Source of the DNA: Acidobacteriota bacterium
GTDB taxonomy: Bacteria > Acidobacteriota > Vicinamibacteria > Vicinamibacterales > UBA8438
Direction: 5' to 3'
Assembly: GCA_005778315.1 (NCBI GenBank)
Contig: SXOW01000444.1
Span: forward strand, 1 to 6,029
Length of the DNA: 6,029 nucleotides
A program made the position numbers and the translations under genes. Positions 1-6,029 of the stretch are shown here, piece after piece (within the stretch, counting starts at the first letter, position 1; each line of letters starts with the position of its first letter). The notes beneath the pieces were generated by a model. That model made no database searches. It had not been told where the DNA came from and saw only the letters and a list, made by a program, of their open reading frames with translations.

Positions 1-929
1 GACACGCCGCCCCAGTCGTTGATGCCGGCCCGGATCAGCGTTCCGTAGGTGGTCGGCGACAGATTGGGCGGTGCCTGAATCGCCATGTCCGGACCAAAGA
101 TGATCCGGGCGCAGGCAATCGTCCACAACAGGTCGTCCAGTGTGGGTTCCGGTGCCTCCGCCATCCGGGTGTGAGGCTTGGCCCGGAAATTCTGGATGAT
201 GATCTCCTGGACGTGTCCATACGCATCGTGGAGATCCCGGAGCGCCAGCAGCGAGGCGATTCGCTCTTCCCGGGTTTCGCCGATCCCGATCAAGATGCCG
301 GAGGTGTAGGGAATGGCGAGTTCGCCCGCCATCCGCATCGTCGCCAGGCGGGCGTCCGGGTCCTTGTCCGGTGACCCGTGGTGCACCTGGCCCGGCTCGA
401 GCAGGCGCGGTGACGCACTCTCCAGCATGAGGCCTTGGGAGGGGCACACCTCGCGAAGGGCCTCCAGTTCGCTGCGGGTGAGCACCCCGGGGTTGGCGTG
501 TGGCAACAGCCCGGTCGTCTCGAAGACCGCGCGGGCGACGGCCACGAGATACGCGATGGTCGTGGGGTATCCCAAGTCGGTCAGTTCGGCCCGAGCCTGC
601 GGGTACCGAAGCTCAGGCCGGTCGCCCAGCGTGAACAGCGCCTCTCGGCACCCGTGGTCGGCGCCACGACGAGCCACGTCCACCGCGTCGTCGAGTGTGA
701 GATACGCCCGTTCGCCAGGCCGCGGCGGCTGGGCGAACGTGCAGTAGTGGCACACATCCCGGCACAGCTGGGTCAGTGGGATGAAGACCTTACGCGAGTA
801 ACTGACCGTTTGGCCGAATCCCATATTCCGCAGGACCGCCGCCTGCTCCATCAGCCCCGGCAGGTCGGACGTCTGTGCCAGATTCAGCGCCGCGTCTCGC
901 GACGGTCGCGTGTACGGACTAGAAGCCAT
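1..929 (-). CDS. cofG: 7,8-didemethyl-8-hydroxy-5-deazariboflavin (FO) synthase, CofG subunit or domain; partial at C-terminus
   Basis: Radical SAM enzyme that, with CofH, forms FO, the deazaflavin chromophore of coenzyme F420; CofG catalyses the final ring closure in the cytosol (family knowledge). The minus-strand frame is open from the ATG at 929-927 to the window edge, giving 309 full codons. Visible motifs are the radical SAM CX3CX2C (C56, C60, C63 in CRDVCHYC), GDRPE at 102-106, HANPG at 144-148, SQGLMLES at 164-171, YTSGILIGIGET at 208-219, QEIIIQNFRAKP at 241-252, QAPPNLS at 285-291 and GINDWGGV at 302-309. The NFRAKP and APPNLS signatures are typical of CofG/FbiC and separate it from other radical SAM proteins. 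In a stand-alone CofG only the last few dozen residues would be missing; a CofG-CofH fusion (FbiC) cannot be excluded because the end is off-window. No Shine-Dalgarno sequence precedes the ATG, which lies just downstream of a -10-like box. An in-frame GTG at 935-933 is an alternative start. Confidence 0.93.
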   Translation of the reverse strand, partial: MASSPYTRPSRDAALNLAQTSDLPGLMEQAAVLRNMGFGQTVSYSRKVFIPLTQLCRDVCHYCTFAQPPRPGERAYLTLDDAVDVARRGADHGCREALFTLGDRPELRYPQARAELTDLGYPTTIAYLVAVARAVFETTGLLPHANPGVLTRSELEALREVCPSQGLMLESASPRLLEPGQVHHGSPDKDPDARLATMRMAGELAIPYTSGILIGIGETREERIASLLALRDLHDAYGHVQEIIIQNFRAKPHTRMAEAPEPTLDDLLWTIACARIIFGPDMAIQAPPNLSPTTYGTLIRAGINDWGGV

Positions 930-936
930 CGCCACG

Positions 937-965
937 CTTATAACACGACCCGGCCGCGGTGTGCA
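937..965 (-). promoter_or_regulatory. Sigma70-like promoter of cofG, possibly giving a leaderless mRNA
   Basis: On the minus strand a -35-like TGCACA (965-960, 4/6 match) is followed by a 17-base spacer and a -10-like TATAAG (942-937, 5/6 match). Only seven bases separate the -10 box from the cofG ATG, so the predicted start point falls on or next to the start codon. This agrees with the absence of a ribosome binding site there. It is a match by eye, not a scored prediction. Confidence 0.5.
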
Positions 966-981
966 GCCGGAGTCGATGTGG

Positions 982-1001
982 CGCGGGCCTTCAGGCCCGC
1001 G
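982..1001. repeat. Perfect 8-bp palindromic hairpin with a TTCA loop, REP-like
   Basis: The arms CGCGGGCC (982-989) and GGCCCGCG (994-1001) pair perfectly around a TTCA loop. It lies upstream of both flanking genes, so it does not terminate either of them. Its compact GC-rich form resembles dispersed intergenic palindromes of the REP type, but copy number cannot be judged from one window. Confidence 0.5.
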
Positions 1002-1003
1002 AT

Positions 1004-1023
1004 CGCACGTCGAAAGTCGTGCG
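1004..1023. repeat. Second hairpin, adjacent to the first
   Basis: The arms CGCACG (1004-1009) and CGTGCG (1018-1023) are perfect 6-bp complements around the 8-base loop TCGAAAGT. It begins two bases after the preceding hairpin, so the two form a tandem pair. The arms are different sequences, so this is not a duplication of the first stem. Confidence 0.4.
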
Positions 1024-1084
1024 CCACCCGCGCTCATCACCGGCGACATCAGGCTCCGGATGCCACATACTGCCGGGGTAGCCG

Positions 1085-1114
1085 TTGACACGCCCCACCA
1101 ATTCGTTGTGAATT
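1085..1114 (+). promoter_or_regulatory. Possible promoter of the exported methyltransferase gene
   Basis: A perfect consensus -35 hexamer, TTGACA, lies at 1085-1090. The best -10 candidate at 17-18 bases is weak (TGAATT at 1109-1114, 3/6 match). If real, transcription would start near 1121 and leave a leader of about 90 bases before the ATG at 1213. The evidence rests mainly on the -35 box and its position. Confidence 0.3.
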
Positions 1115-1115
1115 G
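1099..1115. promoter_or_regulatory. Operator-like dyad overlapping the possible -10 region
   Basis: CAATTC (1099-1104) and GAATTG (1110-1115) are perfect inverted 6-bp half-sites separated by five bases (GTTGT). This symmetric 17-bp site is AT-rich against a GC-rich background and sits over the spacer and -10 region of the plus-strand promoter candidate, where a dimeric repressor would bind. No regulator gene is present in the window. Confidence 0.3.
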
Positions 1116-1164
1116 CATCACTATCCGACGGCGGAGTCGCGCTGGAGCGAGTCACCCGCGGGGG

Positions 1165-1188
1165 CAGGCAACTTCGCCTGATTAGGCG
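1165..1188 (+). promoter_or_regulatory. Two mutually exclusive small hairpins in the leader of the methyltransferase gene
   Basis: GCCT at 1176-1179 can pair upstream, as CAGGC (1165-1169) with GCCTG (1176-1180) around a six-base loop. It can instead pair downstream, as CGCCT (1175-1179) with AGGCG (1184-1188) around GATT. The structures cannot form together. Both stems are only 5 bp, so this may be chance in GC-rich sequence. Confidence 0.25.
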
Positions 1189-1201
1189 GCGGGTGGATCG
1201 C

Positions 1202-1205
1202 GAGG
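1202..1205 (+). promoter_or_regulatory. Ribosome binding site supporting the 1213 start
   Basis: GAGG at 1202-1205 lies seven bases before the ATG at 1213. A stronger GAGGGG at 1238-1243 lies five bases before an in-frame GTG at 1249. The second start would remove the arginine pair and all positive charge from the signal-peptide n-region, so the upstream ATG is preferred, but the choice is not certain. Confidence 0.5.
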
Positions 1206-1212
1206 CTGGAAT

Positions 1213-2106
1213 ATGGTGGAGCACACTTGGAATAGACGAGGGGTCGCGGTGTATGGGGACGGCGGCACCGCGGTGGCACTGCTGCTGTGGGCCATCGTGC
1301 TCTGTCCGGCCCTGGTGTCCGGCCAGGTCGCCCAGCCCACACTAGGTCAAGAAGGACAGGATGCGCCCTGGGTTCCAACGCCGCAGGAGCTCGTCGATAC
1401 GATGTTGGAGATGGCGGCGGTGACGCCAGGCGATCTGCTCATCGACCTCGGTTCCGGCGATGGTCGACTGGTCGTCTCCGCGGCGCAACGCGGGGCACGG
1501 GCCATCGGCGTGGAACTCGACCCCAGTCTGGTCGCGTTGTCTCAACGGACGGCGGCCGAGGCTGGTGTTTCCGGTACCACCGAGTTCGTCACGACCGATC
1601 TGTTCGATTTCGACCTTTCTCCGGCTAGCGTGATCACCATGTTTCTGCTGCCCGAGCTCACACTCCGGCTCAGGCCAACCTTGTTCAATCTCGACGTGGG
1701 CACGCGGATTGTCTCCAATACCTGGGACATGCGTGGAACCGATGCCGACCCGGACGCACCCGGGTGGGATCCGGACCAGACGATCGTCCTCGACCCGTGT
1801 CCCGGTTTCTGCACGGCCCACATGTGGACCGTACCGGCCAAAGTCGCCGGCACCTGGCGTGTCGACGACGAGGGGAGCGAGTTACACCTGGAACAGCGGT
1901 TTCAGGTCGTGACCGGTCACCTGCGTGCCGGAGGCCAGGCCAGGGAGATTGCGAACGGTCGGTTGAGCGGCCCGGTACTGACCTTCGACGTGGCGGGCAC
2001 CACGTACCGTGCAGAAGTCGACGGGACGACGATGACCGGCGTCGCACGGGACGTCGGACGGGACAATAACGCGACCTCTGACTGGCAGGCCGTGCGGATG
2101 CGTTGA
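1213..2106 (+). CDS. Exported class I SAM-dependent methyltransferase-like protein with a beta-rich C-terminal module
   Basis: A 297-residue protein. Residues 1-37 look like an export signal: basic NRR at 7-9, a hydrophobic run from about 19 to 35 and a plausible cleavage site after VSG (residues 35-37). If the single Cys at 31 were a lipobox residue it would need different flanking residues, so signal peptidase I is more likely. The methyltransferase core has motif I DLGSGDGR (78-85), the acidic residue ending strand 2 in GVELDP (99-104), TTDLFDFDL (127-135) and MFLLPEL (143-149). This order resembles the FAM173 lysine methyltransferase group, which shares the DLGSGDGR signature, but the substrate is unknown. 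A WDPD element (185-188) and MWTVPAKVAGTW (204-215) lead into about 85 residues rich in alternating strands, ending near the conserved-looking Trp291. It is divergent from cofG and convergent with the nifJ-like gene, so it is probably monocistronic. A SAM-binding fold behind an export signal is odd, because SAM is cytosolic. Confidence 0.8.
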   Translation: MVEHTWNRRGVAVYGDGGTAVALLLWAIVLCPALVSGQVAQPTLGQEGQDAPWVPTPQELVDTMLEMAAVTPGDLLIDLGSGDGRLVVSAAQRGARAIGVELDPSLVALSQRTAAEAGVSGTTEFVTTDLFDFDLSPASVITMFLLPELTLRLRPTLFNLDVGTRIVSNTWDMRGTDADPDAPGWDPDQTIVLDPCPGFCTAHMWTVPAKVAGTWRVDDEGSELHLEQRFQVVTGHLRAGGQAREIANGRLSGPVLTFDVAGTTYRAEVDGTTMTGVARDVGRDNNATSDWQAVRMR

Positions 2107-2179
2107 CCGCGGCCGGATGGCGCCGCGCGCCACCCGGCCGGAGTGCGTCTGGCGGCTTGCGGGACGCCGCTGGACGGGA
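2107..2179. other. Convergent intergenic gap
   Basis: The 73 bases between the two stop codons hold the stem-loop described separately and no coding potential. Confidence 0.7.
2111..2139. terminator. GC-rich stem-loop, candidate bidirectional terminator
   Basis: The arms GGCCGGATGGCGC (2111-2123) and GCGCCACCCGGCC (2127-2139) form a 13-bp stem with a three-base loop. In the plus-strand RNA there is one A-C mismatch (2117 with 2133). In the minus-strand RNA the same position becomes a G-U wobble, so the stem is fully paired for the nifJ-like transcript. It starts five bases after the methyltransferase stop codon and ends 41 bases from the nifJ-like stop. Neither side has a T-rich tract, so it is not a classical intrinsic terminator; it may block 3' exonucleases or act with Rho. 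Confidence 0.5.

Positions 2180-6029
<3,850 letters not shown>

Larger units (their letters stand above)
930..1212. other. Divergent intergenic region between cofG and the methyltransferase gene
   Basis: This 283-base non-coding spacer separates two divergently transcribed genes. From left to right it holds the cofG promoter, two tandem hairpins, a consensus -35 hexamer facing right, an overlapping dyad and a leader with two competing small stems. No credible small gene was found: the frames that cross it run antisense through cofG or resemble no protein I recognise. Confidence 0.75.

Noticed and set aside
435..1088. Plus-strand open frame of 217 codons overlapping cofG and the intergenic region
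   Set aside because: Most of it is antisense to the clear CofG coding sequence, it has no recognisable motif, and its composition is that of a shadow frame.
930..1212. Known riboswitch (for example a SAM riboswitch) upstream of the methyltransferase gene
   Set aside because: The possible leader is only about 90 bases, with two short 5-bp stems; I see no conserved core of a known class.
1213..1320. Tat (twin-arginine) export signal in the methyltransferase-like protein
   Set aside because: NRRGVAV contains an Arg pair but lacks the rest of the S-R-R-x-F-L-K pattern, and the hydrophobic stretch begins about ten residues later, so a Sec-type signal is more likely.
1342..1821. Minus-strand frame opposite the methyltransferase gene
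   Set aside because: The plus strand encodes the intact SAM-binding motifs with a signal peptide; the opposite frame resembles nothing known.

Overview
The window is GC-rich bacterial chromosomal DNA with three protein genes in three separate transcription units. There is no sign of a mobile element, CRISPR array, rRNA or tRNA. A 5-deazaflavin (F420/FO) biosynthesis gene, a very large single-chain pyruvate:ferredoxin oxidoreductase-type enzyme and an exported SAM-methyltransferase-like protein together suggest an F420-capable environmental bacterium. An Acidobacteriota- or Gemmatimonadota-like lineage is a guess from this gene set; nothing in the window fixes the taxonomy.

Layout. Positions 1-929, minus strand: cofG (FO synthase CofG subunit, or the N-terminal half of an FbiC-type fusion), with its C-terminus off the left edge. 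Positions 930-1212: a divergent intergenic region. It holds a cofG promoter placed so that the transcript may be leaderless, two tandem hairpins, and a possible promoter with an overlapping operator-like dyad for the plus-strand gene. A short leader follows with two mutually exclusive hairpins. Positions 1213-2106, plus strand: a 297-residue protein with an N-terminal export signal, a class I methyltransferase fold of the DLGSGDGR type and a separate beta-rich C-terminal module. Positions 2107-2179: a short convergent gap with a strong GC-rich stem-loop that may serve both genes as terminator. Positions 2180 to the right edge, minus strand: a NifJ-type 2-oxoacid:ferredoxin oxidoreductase. It contains 1,282 codons here, and the first domain (roughly 250-330 residues by family comparison) is still missing beyond the edge.

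How the genes relate. The two metabolic genes point to low-potential electron chemistry: CofG makes the deazaflavin chromophore, and NifJ-type enzymes reduce ferredoxin or flavodoxin. They are not in one operon and nothing in the sequence couples them. The most unusual feature is the NifJ-like enzyme. All expected Fe-S and thiamine-diphosphate motifs are intact, but it carries large insertions between cofactor-ligand motifs, an extra CxxC and a long C-terminal tail, so it looks like a distinct extended subfamily rather than a standard pyruvate oxidoreductase. I found no convincing evidence of a wholly new multi-gene system.
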